From assembly GCA_036661515.1 (NCBI GenBank), contig JAVWYO010000025.1, forward strand, positions 1-27,630: 27,630 nucleotides of DNA, read 5' to 3'. Below the pieces are notes generated by a model. The model searched no databases and was not told the origin of the DNA. It saw only the letters and a program-made list of their open reading frames with translations. Source of the DNA: HGM05232 sp036661515 (GTDB lineage Bacteria; Bacteroidota; Bacteroidia; Bacteroidales; Muribaculaceae). The position numbers and the translations under genes are program-made. Shown here piece by piece: positions 14,764-23,480 of this stretch. Position 1 is the stretch's first letter, and each line of letters starts with the position of its first letter.

Positions 14764-16278
14764 TCAATTATTATTCTCTATATTACTATAATATCCGCCA
14801 TTTTTTGGCGCTCCACGAAATTCAATTATTTTATTTTCAGTTAGAATTTTTAAATAGCGTTCAACACTTCTTTGAGACAGTTTTAGTTGATTACTAATAG
14901 CCAAAGAGCGTATCCCATTGTTTGTTTTAATTAATTCCGCGATTCTTATCAGCTCTGCCTTCTTCTTACCTACGATGTTGTTAAATTTTACACCGCCACT
15001 ATTTACACCGCCACTATTTACACCGCCACTATTTACACCGCCACTATCTTTGTTTGAAGGAGCATCTTTATAAGTAATTGAGAATACAAACTTTTCGGAA
15101 TTATTAATCTCAATCTGAGACTTGTTATAGTATAGTGGAGCATATTTTATAATATTTTTCTTGCCTGATCCCAATTCTTCAACCCATCGCATTTCTCGAA
15201 ATATTTTAGTTATTAATGGGTTTTTTGTATGTGTTTCCAATGTATCAATTGTGACATCACCTGTCTGCATTGGTTTTGTCCAATTCTCTGTAATAACTCT
15301 ATCTGAGAAAATTAAAAATTTTGACGGAAAAGAATGGGTATATTCCCGATGGACAAGCATATTAGCTACTACTTCACGAAAAAGCATATTTCGCAAATCC
15401 AATCGATTGACGTTTTGAGTATCTAAAGCAAATTTATCAGGAAGATTACGTTTTACAAAAGTCATTAAACGAGAATATGATTCTATTAAATTACTACAAA
15501 TAATATCTCGGTCATCATATCTAATATCAGGGTCAGATGCCTTTGGATTTAGATATTTGTTGTAGCTAAGATTACGAAAAACGGCATCCGTTCGATGAAA
15601 CGGACAATAATTTAAAACCGTTGATTCTTTACCAAAAAGGAGGGCTGTTGCCAATATATATCCCTCTTTATTTTCCATTGTATCTCGCCGCCAAAAGCCT
15701 GTAGAATGAAGTAATTCTTCATTAGTCATTGATAGCCATGGATGATTGGTATCATATATAGCTACATGAGATCGTACTTTATTAAAAGTAGCCATATCTA
15801 AATCTTCAATTCTTAAATCAGGACATACGTTGTTCTCTGTTGAATTTTTCTGTTTACGTAAATAAAGGTTTTCTATTAAGTTATAATTATAACTAATATT
15901 ATTGTCAGCATCACCTATACGATCATATATTTTATTTTTATAACGATGTACTTGCGGGCTCTCAGGTACACTTATAGAAACAATTTTTTTATTATCAATC
16001 TCAATAATTTTAGGAAGGAGGAAAACAGTTGGATAAAATAGCTCTCTGTTATTTAGAGTGTTTGTGAAATTCCTAAGCATATCTACGATACAATTATCAT
16101 TGATTCCAAGTATCGTCCCTTTATCATTAACACCTATTAATATTTCTCCGCCATCTCGATTTAAGAAAGAGCATACAGTTTCATATACCGATGCAGAAAT
16201 AGCATCGGTACATGACTTATACTCAATGGAGATATTCTCTCCGTTTGAAATTAATTGTCTTATATATTTATCTGTCAT
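14764..16278 (-). CDS. AlbA_2 (Schlafen-type) / HATPase_c_4 predicted regulator with winged helix
   Basis: Residues about 12-125 form an AlbA_2 (Schlafen AlbA) domain: ISIEYKSCTDAI, then NRDGGEILIGVNDKGTILGI. Residues about 290-410 resemble the GHKL-like ATPase domain common in these proteins (REVVANMLVHREYTHSFPSK with N306 and H310, then VEELGSGKKNI). A linker of SGGVN repeats (412-430) joins this to a C-terminal winged helix (GIRSLAISNQLKLSQRSVERYLKIL). Such COG2865-type proteins are annotated as transcriptional regulators or RecG-related helicases; their true activity is poorly known and some relatives occur in defence loci. The gene looks more AT-rich than its neighbours and sits between the amylase and proA with gaps of 51 and 22 nt, suggesting insertion. 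Confidence 0.8.
   Translation of the reverse strand: MTDKYIRQLISNGENISIEYKSCTDAISASVYETVCSFLNRDGGEILIGVNDKGTILGINDNCIVDMLRNFTNTLNNRELFYPTVFLLPKIIEIDNKKIVSISVPESPQVHRYKNKIYDRIGDADNNISYNYNLIENLYLRKQKNSTENNVCPDLRIEDLDMATFNKVRSHVAIYDTNHPWLSMTNEELLHSTGFWRRDTMENKEGYILATALLFGKESTVLNYCPFHRTDAVFRNLSYNKYLNPKASDPDIRYDDRDIICSNLIESYSRLMTFVKRNLPDKFALDTQNVNRLDLRNMLFREVVANMLVHREYTHSFPSKFLIFSDRVITENWTKPMQTGDVTIDTLETHTKNPLITKIFREMRWVEELGSGKKNIIKYAPLYYNKSQIEINNSEKFVFSITYKDAPSNKDSGGVNSGGVNSGGVNSGGVKFNNIVGKKKAELIRIAELIKTNNGIRSLAISNQLKLSQRSVERYLKILTENKIIEFRGAPKNGGYYSNIENNN
14991..15046. repeat. 15-bp in-frame tandem repeat inside the AlbA_2 gene
   Basis: The unit CACCGCCACTATTTA (plus strand) is repeated 3.7 times without change from 14991. 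It encodes the SGGVN repeat between the ATPase-like and winged-helix domains. The 15-bp unit keeps the reading frame, so copy changes would alter linker length by five residues without breaking the protein. Confidence 0.9.
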
Positions 16279-16329
16279 AGATATATTTAGTTCTGTCTAT
16301 CTCAAAATATATCAATATTTTCAAGAGTC

Positions 16330-17754
16330 TTATTTTACTGTATATACTCGATATTCCCAAGGTGCAAGCGTTGTTGGAAATTTTTCGGCTTTCCCAGTAA
16401 AGATGTTTGTTGCCAAATCTTCCTCCTTAGGTTCCAAATCGGTATATTCTAATTTTACAGGCTTACCACTTAAATTTGTAAAGACATATATTCCGCCATC
16501 ATCATTTGTACGTGAAAATATAAATGCTGATGGTGATACGGTATTATAGCGCATCATTGGTGCTCCTTCTATTCCTGCATTAAGAGCCGATTGTGAATGT
16601 TTAAGCTCATTCAACTTTTTGTAGAAATCAAAGAATTTGTTCTTTGTCCAATTTGGTGAAACATCTTTTTTGAAAAACTCAAATGCGTGATTCATTCCTG
16701 TTTCCTGCCCAGTATAGATAAGTGGCATGCCGGGAAGGGTATACGATAGTATTGCAAAAGTCTCAAGGCCTTTGCCGTAACGTTCCATTTCAGTTCCGTC
16801 CCATGAGTTGAGATCATGATTGGTAATCATGTTCATCATATATGTGTCTTTTACATAATCTTTGGCTTGAACGGCGAGCAACGAATCTATTGAAAGAGCT
16901 GTTTTTATTGGTGCTTTATCCTTTTTTGCTGCATGACGTTTATTTTCTCCTGAGGTAAGTGAAATCTCATTCATCAAGTCTTTCATTGGCCAATTATAAT
17001 TCATATCAAATGCCTTTTTTACAAGGTCGGCTGCTGGAGACTCTGCAAGCATAAACACTGGTTTTATTGAATCAAGTGCTGGACGTACGTTATTCCAAAA
17101 GTCGGTTGGAACTTCTGATGCAACGTCACAACGATAGCCATCAATATCAACATCTTTTACCCAAAATTTGAGTGCATCAACCATTGCTGCACGCATATTT
17201 TTATTGGAATAGTCAAATTTATATACGTCGGTCCAGTCATAAGGTCCTACCATCTTGCCAAGAGAATCTTTTACATACCAGTCGGGGTGTTCTGCAACCC
17301 ATTTATTGTCACAACCACTATGATTTGGAACCCAGTCAAGTATTACTTTAAATCCCATTTCATGAGCTTTCTTTACCATGCTTTTGAAATCTTCCATCGT
17401 GCCATAATCAGGATTTACGGCTTTATAGTCTTGCACTGCATAATAACTGCCAAGCTCTCCTTTGCGATTTAATTTCGATATGGGGTGTATTGGCATGAAC
17501 CAAAGAATATCTACACCAAGCTCTTTTAAGCGTGGTAGATGCTCTTGAAATGCCTTTATAGTCCCATCTTTGGTGTATTGACGTAGGTTAACCTCATAGA
17601 TTACGGCATTACGGCTCCATTCGGGGTGCTTTACTTGTGTTATAGTAGTGTCGATAGCTGTGGCTTCGGCAACATTTTTACTCTTCTGACCTCCGCAGGA
17701 GATACCTGCAGTCAGAAGAACACTACTAAGAGCGATACTTAATAACTTCTTCAT
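16330..17754 (-). CDS. Alpha-amylase family (GH13) lipoprotein
   Basis: This is a GH13 glycoside hydrolase, acting on alpha-glucans such as starch or maltodextrins. The N-terminus is a lipoprotein signal with lipobox TAGISC (lipidated Cys20), so the enzyme is anchored in the periplasm or on the surface. The four GH13 regions are visible: DWVPNHSG at 140-147; GYRCDVAS with nucleophile D210; FMLAES with acid/base E238; and ITNHDLNSWDG with D314. A C-terminal beta domain with ILSYTLPGMPLIYTGQETG before it completes 474 aa. It begins 34 bases after topA. No SusCD pair or other glycan genes are nearby, so it is not part of a classical polysaccharide utilisation locus. Confidence 0.92.
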   Translation of the reverse strand: MKKLLSIALSSVLLTAGISCGGQKSKNVAEATAIDTTITQVKHPEWSRNAVIYEVNLRQYTKDGTIKAFQEHLPRLKELGVDILWFMPIHPISKLNRKGELGSYYAVQDYKAVNPDYGTMEDFKSMVKKAHEMGFKVILDWVPNHSGCDNKWVAEHPDWYVKDSLGKMVGPYDWTDVYKFDYSNKNMRAAMVDALKFWVKDVDIDGYRCDVASEVPTDFWNNVRPALDSIKPVFMLAESPAADLVKKAFDMNYNWPMKDLMNEISLTSGENKRHAAKKDKAPIKTALSIDSLLAVQAKDYVKDTYMMNMITNHDLNSWDGTEMERYGKGLETFAILSYTLPGMPLIYTGQETGMNHAFEFFKKDVSPNWTKNKFFDFYKKLNELKHSQSALNAGIEGAPMMRYNTVSPSAFIFSRTNDDGGIYVFTNLSGKPVKLEYTDLEPKEEDLATNIFTGKAEKFPTTLAPWEYRVYTVK

Positions 17755-17788
17755 GTGGTATAAATTTTAATTAAAAGGCAATAAATAC

Positions 17789-20146
17789 TTATTTTGCTAC
17801 TTTCTTTTTGCTTGTAGTAGCTCGCTTTGTTGTTTTCTTCGGAGCTTTTTTTGTCGTTGAGGCTTGTGATTCTATTAGTTGCTTGCAGGCTTCGAGAGTA
17901 AGAGTCTTTGGGTCGGTAGTCTTTGGAATTTTGTAGTTATTCTTTTTATATGATATATATACACCAAAACGTCCGTTTAAAACCTGCAATTCAGGCTCTT
18001 CGTCAAATGTTAGTACGATACGATTACTTTCTTCTATACGCTTTTTTGCTATAAGTTCGCAGGCTTCTTCAAGAGTAATACTCTGAGGGCTGTAATCTTT
18101 GGGAATAGATACAAATTTCCCTGAATGCTTCACGTATGGCCCAAATCGTCCGATAGCTACTGTTACCTCAGCATCTTCAAAGTCACCAAGATGACGTGGC
18201 ATATCAAATAGTTTCAATGCTTCTTCAAGAGTGATTGTACTCACTGATTGCTCTTTAAGTAATGATGCAAAGTGTGGTTTCTCCTCTTCATCTGTACTTC
18301 CCAGTTGAACTAATGGTCCAAAACGACCAATTTTCACTGAAATTTCTTTTCCTGTCTTTGGGTCTTTACCGAGAATGCGTTCGCCAACTCTTCGTTCTAA
18401 GCGTAGATTAAGAATTTTCTCAACATCGGGGTGAAATAGGGTGTAAAACTTACCTATTTCATCATTCCAACGTATTTTACCTTCAGCTATTTCGTCAAAT
18501 TGTCCTTCAATGTTAGCCGTGAAGTTATAATCCATAATTGATGGAAAATATTCTAATAAAAAGTCATTCACAACTACACCAATATCTGTTGGGATTAATT
18601 TCCCTTTATCTGAGCCAGTATTTTCTTTTTTATTCTTTGTGGCTATCTTGCCATTTTTGAGTTCAAGGATAGTGTATTGTCGTTCAACGCCTGCTTTTTC
18701 TCCTTTCTCTACATATTCCCTATTTTGAATAGTGGAGATGGTAGGTGCGTATGTTGATGGACGACCTATGCCTAATTCTTCCATTTTGCGCACGAGACTT
18801 GCTTCGGTGTATCGTGCTGGATATTGAGTGAAACGTTGTATTGCTGAGATATTTTGCGCTTTTAGTGTTTCGCCTGGGTGCATAGGCGGAAGCATGTTTG
18901 CTGTTTCGGTATTCTCAGTGTCGTCATCTGCCGATTCCATATAAACTTTTAGGAACCCGTCAAACTTGAGTACCTCGCCAGTTGCTGTAAATTTTTCATC
19001 TCTATTAGAGATTGTAATATCAACATTTGTTTTTTCAAGTAATGCACTACTCATTTGAGATGCAATTGTGCGCTTCCATATTAAGCTATATAGCTTCTTT
19101 TCTTGCGCTGTGCCTCCAACTTCATATTTGTTGATATATGTTGGCCTTATTGCCTCATGAGCTTCTTGTGCCCCCTTTGATTGGGTATGATATTGTCTAA
19201 CTTTCAAATATTCTGCTCCAAGCGTTGATGTTACCTCTTGGCTAATTGTGCTTATTGCGAGGCTTGAAAGATTAACAGAGTCGGTACGCATATATGTGAT
19301 ATTTCCCGATTCATATAGTTTCTGTGCTACCATCATAGTTTGCGACACAGTAAACCCAAGTTTCCGTGAAGCCTCTTGTTGCAAAGTAGATGTTGTAAAA
19401 GGTGGGGCTGGCGATTTCTTTAAAGGTTTAACATTGACACTGCTAACGGTATAAATAGCCTTTGCACATGCCATAAGAAATTCGTTAGCTGCTTCAAGAC
19501 TCTTTAAGCGCTTGCCAAGTTCTGCTTTTACAGGTATACTTTCACCTTCTTGAATAAATTCAGCGACTACTCTAAAAAATTCTTCGCTCACAAAGTTTGT
19601 TATCTCTTTCTCACGCTCCACAATCAATCTCACGGCAACACTTTGTACGCGTCCTGCCGACAATGCTGGCTTAATTTTTTTCCAAAGCACTGGTGATAAT
19701 TCAAATCCCACAATGCGGTCAAGCACACGGCGTGCCTGCTGTGCGTCTACTCTATTTATATCTATATCGCGTGGATTTTCTATTGCACTAAGAATAGCTG
19801 TCTTTGTGATTTCGTGAAACACAATACGCTTAGTGTTTTCAGGCTTCAGCCCAAGTACTTCATAGAGGTGCCATGCAATAGCTTCCCCTTCGCGGTCCTC
19901 ATCGGATGCGAGCCACACCATTTCGGCTCCCTTTGCTGCTTTCTTGAGATTTCTAACAAGTTCCTGCTTCTCGGTGGGGATTTCGTATATGGGGGTATAA
20001 TCGTTTTCTAAGTCGATACTGAAGTCTTTTTTATGGAGATCACGAATGTGTCCGTAACTTGATAATACTTGAAAATCTTCTCCTAAAAATTTCTCAATAG
20101 TCTTCGCTTTTGCTGGTGACTCTACAATAACTAAATTCTTTGGCAT
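17789..20146 (-). CDS. topA: DNA topoisomerase I
   Basis: TopA relaxes negative supercoils by transient single-strand breakage. The Toprim domain opens with VIVESPAKAKTIEKFLG (E9) and has SDEDREGEAIAWHL with the metal residues D82, D84 and E86. The catalytic tyrosine is Y285 in GNITYMRTDSVNLS. The C-terminal part has no zinc-finger cysteines. It carries repeated GRFGP-type modules (GRFGPLVQLG, GRFGPYVKHSGKF, GRFGVYISY) and ends in a lysine-rich tail (KKAPKKTTKRATTSKKKVAK) that should bind DNA. At 785 aa it has the usual size for Bacteroidales. It heads a same-strand series running to the FNT gene. Confidence 0.97.
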   Translation of the reverse strand: MPKNLVIVESPAKAKTIEKFLGEDFQVLSSYGHIRDLHKKDFSIDLENDYTPIYEIPTEKQELVRNLKKAAKGAEMVWLASDEDREGEAIAWHLYEVLGLKPENTKRIVFHEITKTAILSAIENPRDIDINRVDAQQARRVLDRIVGFELSPVLWKKIKPALSAGRVQSVAVRLIVEREKEITNFVSEEFFRVVAEFIQEGESIPVKAELGKRLKSLEAANEFLMACAKAIYTVSSVNVKPLKKSPAPPFTTSTLQQEASRKLGFTVSQTMMVAQKLYESGNITYMRTDSVNLSSLAISTISQEVTSTLGAEYLKVRQYHTQSKGAQEAHEAIRPTYINKYEVGGTAQEKKLYSLIWKRTIASQMSSALLEKTNVDITISNRDEKFTATGEVLKFDGFLKVYMESADDDTENTETANMLPPMHPGETLKAQNISAIQRFTQYPARYTEASLVRKMEELGIGRPSTYAPTISTIQNREYVEKGEKAGVERQYTILELKNGKIATKNKKENTGSDKGKLIPTDIGVVVNDFLLEYFPSIMDYNFTANIEGQFDEIAEGKIRWNDEIGKFYTLFHPDVEKILNLRLERRVGERILGKDPKTGKEISVKIGRFGPLVQLGSTDEEEKPHFASLLKEQSVSTITLEEALKLFDMPRHLGDFEDAEVTVAIGRFGPYVKHSGKFVSIPKDYSPQSITLEEACELIAKKRIEESNRIVLTFDEEPELQVLNGRFGVYISYKKNNYKIPKTTDPKTLTLEACKQLIESQASTTKKAPKKTTKRATTSKKKVAK

Positions 20147-20182
20147 GATAACTTAATGTGTTATGTTCCTAATATTCGGCGA

Positions 20183-20190
20183 CAAAATTA
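20183..20190 (-). promoter_or_regulatory. Candidate -7 box (TAATTTTG) for topA
   Basis: On the minus strand TAATTTTG matches TAnnTTTG, 36 bases before the topA ATG. No TTTG is present at the -33 spacing. The remainder of 20191-20291 is AT-rich and unremarkable. Confidence 0.45.
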
Positions 20191-20291
20191 GGCAAAAAAC
20201 CGCTCTTTTACGCCTATATTATATTTTATTTATCTTTTGCCTCTATAAATAGCTATTTTATGGCACCTTTTCCTGCTACATTACTCTAATT

Positions 20292-21245
20292 TTAGTATTC
20301 TAAGACTACGTTATCAATCCACAGGGTCATTCCCACTGTGCCAATATAAGCTGTGCCACATCCCGATGATGCCATTATCATTAGGTGTGTTGGAATAGTA
20401 TCGGCATCAGCCCAACCTTCTTCATATACTGGTACCATTTTCCCCTTGCTATTACGAGCATAGTAGGACGCTGATTTTGGAGTAAGTCCCATATATGAGC
20501 GATATTCAGGTCGCCCTGTGATATTACCATAATAGATAGGCATCTTATGATTATTTACCCAGTTTGGAGTCGTGTTTGTGTAGCGCTCGCGTCCTGTACC
20601 TACACGTTTTGCGTGAATCTGCCCTTTTGCATCTTCCCAGCGTTGTTGAAGAAAGAGATACACCTCAGCACTATCATGCCCTGCATAGGTCTTTTTACTA
20701 CCAAAGCCACTCGAATACACACGAGGCCCATTTGGCGCAAAAACTTTATAATCATATACAAGATAGCTTGGACGTTTGGTGAACGGAACGCCCATTTCCA
20801 TTTTGCTATAAGGATTCTTTGTGCTACTTATTGGCTCATTTACGCGACCAAGAAAGATACTACCCGATACAAGTACGTCCATATTAATTATGCCAAGTGC
20901 TTTTACGGTTTCCATGATTGTGCATAATTTAGCACAATAATTTCCTGCGGAGCGGGTATCTCTAAATACTGCATTGCTACCTTTGGTTACGCCCATTACT
21001 TTTGCCATCACATTTGACGTTGCCCAAGGCGAACCGCCCATGTTCACATAAGCTCTTCCATCGGTTATGGTTGTGTTTGGTCCTATTGCGTATAGGGTTT
21101 TTGTATTTCCGCCAATTACTGCCGATTCCTTTATTTGTCGAACTACCCAGCTATCAAAATCGCCAAACTTTAGTCGCTCTTGCGACGCCCCTTGTGCCAT
21201 CATCACTGTAAGCATTAAGGTACAAATTGCAGATATTCTTTTCAT
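20292..21245 (-). CDS. Exported PCMD-type protein (putative carbohydrate metabolism domain)
   Basis: The mature protein resembles the PCMD family of Bacteroidetes, named a putative carbohydrate metabolism domain without a proven activity. From ATG 21245 (MKRISAICTLMLTVMMAQGAS) the product starts with a clear signal peptide, which is why I prefer it to ATG 21266. Recognisable parts are the opening FGDFDSWVVRQIKES, a central beta-rich region with PSYLVYDYKVFAPNG, and the closing LWIDNVVLEY. The last is typical of a jelly-roll carbohydrate-binding fold. There is no lipobox. It stands alone, divergent from the steroid-reductase-like gene. Family assignment is moderate. Confidence 0.65.
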   Translation of the reverse strand: MKRISAICTLMLTVMMAQGASQERLKFGDFDSWVVRQIKESAVIGGNTKTLYAIGPNTTITDGRAYVNMGGSPWATSNVMAKVMGVTKGSNAVFRDTRSAGNYCAKLCTIMETVKALGIINMDVLVSGSIFLGRVNEPISSTKNPYSKMEMGVPFTKRPSYLVYDYKVFAPNGPRVYSSGFGSKKTYAGHDSAEVYLFLQQRWEDAKGQIHAKRVGTGRERYTNTTPNWVNNHKMPIYYGNITGRPEYRSYMGLTPKSASYYARNSKGKMVPVYEEGWADADTIPTHLMIMASSGCGTAYIGTVGMTLWIDNVVLEY

Positions 21246-21285
21246 TTTAAAATATGAATTATACATTTAATACATAATATCGCCA

Positions 21286-21293
21286 CAAAGTTA
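21286..21293 (-). promoter_or_regulatory. Candidate -7 box (TAACTTTG) for the PCMD gene
   Basis: The minus strand reads TAACTTTG, an exact match, about 40 bases before the preferred ATG (21245). The -33 position lacks TTTG. Confidence 0.45.
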
Positions 21294-21380
21294 CACATTT
21301 ATTCAAAATTTATACACATTTTAATTATCCTTCCAACCCTAAAACTTGGCATCTTTTTCTGATAATAGCTAAAATAAATT

Positions 21381-21410
21381 AAAACAGCTTATTAGCGGAT
21401 AAGCTTTTTT
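21381..21410. promoter_or_regulatory. Palindromic hairpin / possible operator ahead of the steroid-reductase-like gene
   Basis: AGCTTAT (21386-21392) and ATAAGCT (21399-21405) form a perfect 7-bp inverted repeat around TAGCGG. After one mismatch, AAAA at 21381-21384 can pair with T bases at 21407-21410. The T-run makes it look like an intrinsic terminator. However, no gene reads into it from the left, and it lies just before the -7 box at 21413, overlapping the expected -33 region. It may therefore be an operator. Confidence 0.45.
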
Positions 21411-21412
21411 AT

Positions 21413-21420
21413 TAACTTTG
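21413..21420 (+). promoter_or_regulatory. Candidate -7 box (TAACTTTG) for the steroid-reductase-like gene
   Basis: TAACTTTG is an exact TAnnTTTG match 39 bases before the ATG at 21460. The -33 position falls inside the palindrome 21386-21405 and has no TTTG. Confidence 0.5.
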
Positions 21421-21459
21421 TTGCTGATCTTTTTTTTATAACTAATCGTCTTTAATATT

Positions 21460-22230
21460 ATGTTTGAGAGCTATATATTTAATATTTTCCTTTGGGTAAT
21501 GGTTGCCATTGGCTTCATCGTTTTTATTGCATTACATTTTATTAATGCTGGATATGGAATGATGTATACACGTCGCTGGGGCATAGCCATTAACAATCGC
21601 ATAGGGTGGGTCATAATGGAAGCGCCAGTGTTTATTATTATGGCATTTCTATGGTGGTTCTCCTCAAAGCGATTTGATATAGTACCTCTTATCTTTTTTA
21701 TGATGTTTCAGTTGCATTATGTGCAGCGTTCATTTATATTTCCATTCCTTCTGAAAGGGAGAAATAAGATGCCTCTATCGATTATTCTAAGTGGGGTATT
21801 ATTCAATATCCTCAACGCATTCATGCAAGGTGGCTGGATATTTTATGTATCAACTGCCGACAGATATCAACCCTCATGGCTCTTATCGCCTCAATTCATC
21901 ATTGGGACAATAATATTCTTTGCAGGAATGGTAATAAATCTTCATAGCGACTACATCATTCGTCACCTGCGCAAGCCAAATGACACAGCTCATTATATAC
22001 CAAAAGGCGGAATGTTTAGATATGTTTCTTCGGCAAATTATTTTGGCGAACTTCTTGAATGGATAGGCTTTGCAATCCTCACATGGTCATTTGCTGGAGC
22101 CGTATTTGCATGGTGGACTTTTGCAAATCTTGCACCACGTGCAAGAACGATTAATAAACATTATGCTAATGAATTTGGCGAAAAATTCACAAAGTTGCAT
22201 CTCAAAAGCATAATCCCATTCATATATTAA
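21460..22230 (+). CDS. Steroid 5-alpha-reductase family membrane protein (SRD5A-like)
   Basis: Members reduce the delta-4 double bond of 3-oxo-steroids, or related enones, with NADPH inside the membrane. The 256-aa protein has about seven hydrophobic helices and the length of human SRD5A1/2. By memory alignment to those enzymes, the catalytic-pocket residues E57 and Y91 of SRD5A2 correspond to E54 (MEAPVF) and Y87 (LHYVQRSF). The cofactor segment GMVINLHSDYIIRHLRKP (157-173) is nearly identical. YVSSANYFGELLEWIGFA keeps N193 and E197. LAPRAR leads to Y235, but the histidine at SRD5A2 position 231 is isoleucine here. It ends in IIPFIY, as the eukaryotic enzymes do. No 5-beta-reductase or hydroxysteroid dehydrogenase is adjacent. 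Substrate is unproven. Confidence 0.88.
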   Translation: MFESYIFNIFLWVMVAIGFIVFIALHFINAGYGMMYTRRWGIAINNRIGWVIMEAPVFIIMAFLWWFSSKRFDIVPLIFFMMFQLHYVQRSFIFPFLLKGRNKMPLSIILSGVLFNILNAFMQGGWIFYVSTADRYQPSWLLSPQFIIGTIIFFAGMVINLHSDYIIRHLRKPNDTAHYIPKGGMFRYVSSANYFGELLEWIGFAILTWSFAGAVFAWWTFANLAPRARTINKHYANEFGEKFTKLHLKSIIPFIY

Positions 22231-22245
22231 ATAGGCATAGGTTGG

Positions 22246-23451
22246 CTATTCTGTCCTTTCTCGAACCGTAGCTAAACCACCTGTGGCTGTTTCTTTATAT
22301 AGGCTTGGTAGGTCGTGTCCCGTCTGTTTCATAACTTCCACTACTCTATCAAAACTCACAGAATGCCGCCCGTCTGAGAATGTTGCATATAGATTAGCAT
22401 CAAGTGCACGAGCTGCGGCATAGGCATTTCGTTCTATACATGGAATTTGTACAAGTCCGCAAACGGGGTCGCATGTGAGTCCAAGGTGATGTTCAAGTCC
22501 CATTTCGGCCGCATATTCAATTTGTGCAGGAGTGCCACCGAAAAGTTGGCAAGCGGCTGCAGCCGCCATTGCACAAGCAACGCCAACTTCTCCCTGACAA
22601 CCAACTTCAGCACCTGAAATAGATGCATTAGTCTTTACAATGTTGCCAAATAATCCTGCCGTAGCTAAAGCACGGCATATTCTTATTTCACTAAAATCAC
22701 GTGTTACAAATAAATGATAAAGCACCGCAGGAAGTACTCCACATGAGCCACAAGTAGGAGCGGTGACAATGCGTCCTCCCGCAGCATTTTCTTCAGAAGA
22801 GGCAAGAGCATAAGAATATACAAGCCCACGACTTTTTAGGGCATCAACATATCCCTTTGCACGTACATAGTAGCTAACAGCCTTGCGCCTAACGCCAAGT
22901 TCTCCAGGTAATGCTCCTTCTCCCTCAAGGCCTCGATTTATAGCATCTTTCATTACACCCCATACCTGCTTTAGGTAATCCCAAATTTCTTTACCTTCAC
23001 ATTCTTCCACATATTCCCAATAAGTGCGCCCAGTGCGTTCACACCACACCTGAATATCTTTTATAGTACTCATTTCATATACGTGCACAGTTGAACTATC
23101 ACTATTTTCATCTGCAAGATTGCCACCTCCAATTGAATAGATTATCCATTCATCGATTTGCTTTCCAGCACTGTTAAAAGCACGAAACATCATGCCATTA
23201 GGGTGAAATGGCAAAAATATCTTTGGTTCCCATAAAATCTTAGTAGGTGCATGTGATTGAAGGACATCAAGAATTGCGACATCGGTCATGTGCCCTTTAC
23301 CTGTTGCCGCGAGCGACCCATATAGAGTAACTTCAAAGCTACCGACATTGTTGTGACGTTGCAAAAACTGTTCTGCGGCTCGTCTTGGTGCCATCGTGTG
23401 GCTACTTGATGGCCCATTCCCTATTTTGTAAAGTTCACGAAGTGATTCCAT
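22246..23451 (-). CDS. sdaA: L-serine dehydratase (iron-sulfur, single chain)
   Basis: The enzyme deaminates L-serine to pyruvate and ammonia using a [4Fe-4S] cluster, in the cytoplasm. The beta domain starts with YKIGNGPSSSHTMAPRRAAE. The alpha domain holds TAPTCGSCGVLPAVLY and the three predicted cluster ligands C285, C327 and C338, spaced C-x41-C-x10-C as in characterised type II enzymes. Length 401 aa fits a fused beta-alpha chain; there is no ACT domain. It lies downstream of the secG operon on the same strand, separated by a terminator. It is convergent with the steroid-reductase-like gene, with only 15 bases between the stops. Confidence 0.95.
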   Translation of the reverse strand: MESLRELYKIGNGPSSSHTMAPRRAAEQFLQRHNNVGSFEVTLYGSLAATGKGHMTDVAILDVLQSHAPTKILWEPKIFLPFHPNGMMFRAFNSAGKQIDEWIIYSIGGGNLADENSDSSTVHVYEMSTIKDIQVWCERTGRTYWEYVEECEGKEIWDYLKQVWGVMKDAINRGLEGEGALPGELGVRRKAVSYYVRAKGYVDALKSRGLVYSYALASSEENAAGGRIVTAPTCGSCGVLPAVLYHLFVTRDFSEIRICRALATAGLFGNIVKTNASISGAEVGCQGEVGVACAMAAAAACQLFGGTPAQIEYAAEMGLEHHLGLTCDPVCGLVQIPCIERNAYAAARALDANLYATFSDGRHSVSFDRVVEVMKQTGHDLPSLYKETATGGLATVRERTE

Positions 23452-23480
23452 GTTATGTTATTATATAAAAGGATATAAAA

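Noticed and set aside
14991..15046. Possible phase-variation switch by slippage
   Set aside because: The 15-bp unit preserves frame, so on/off switching is not expected; only linker length would change.
20261..20276. TGGCAC followed by TGC, resembling a sigma-54 promoter on the plus strand
   Set aside because: The GG-to-GC spacing is one base too long (11 instead of 10), and no gene follows in that direction.
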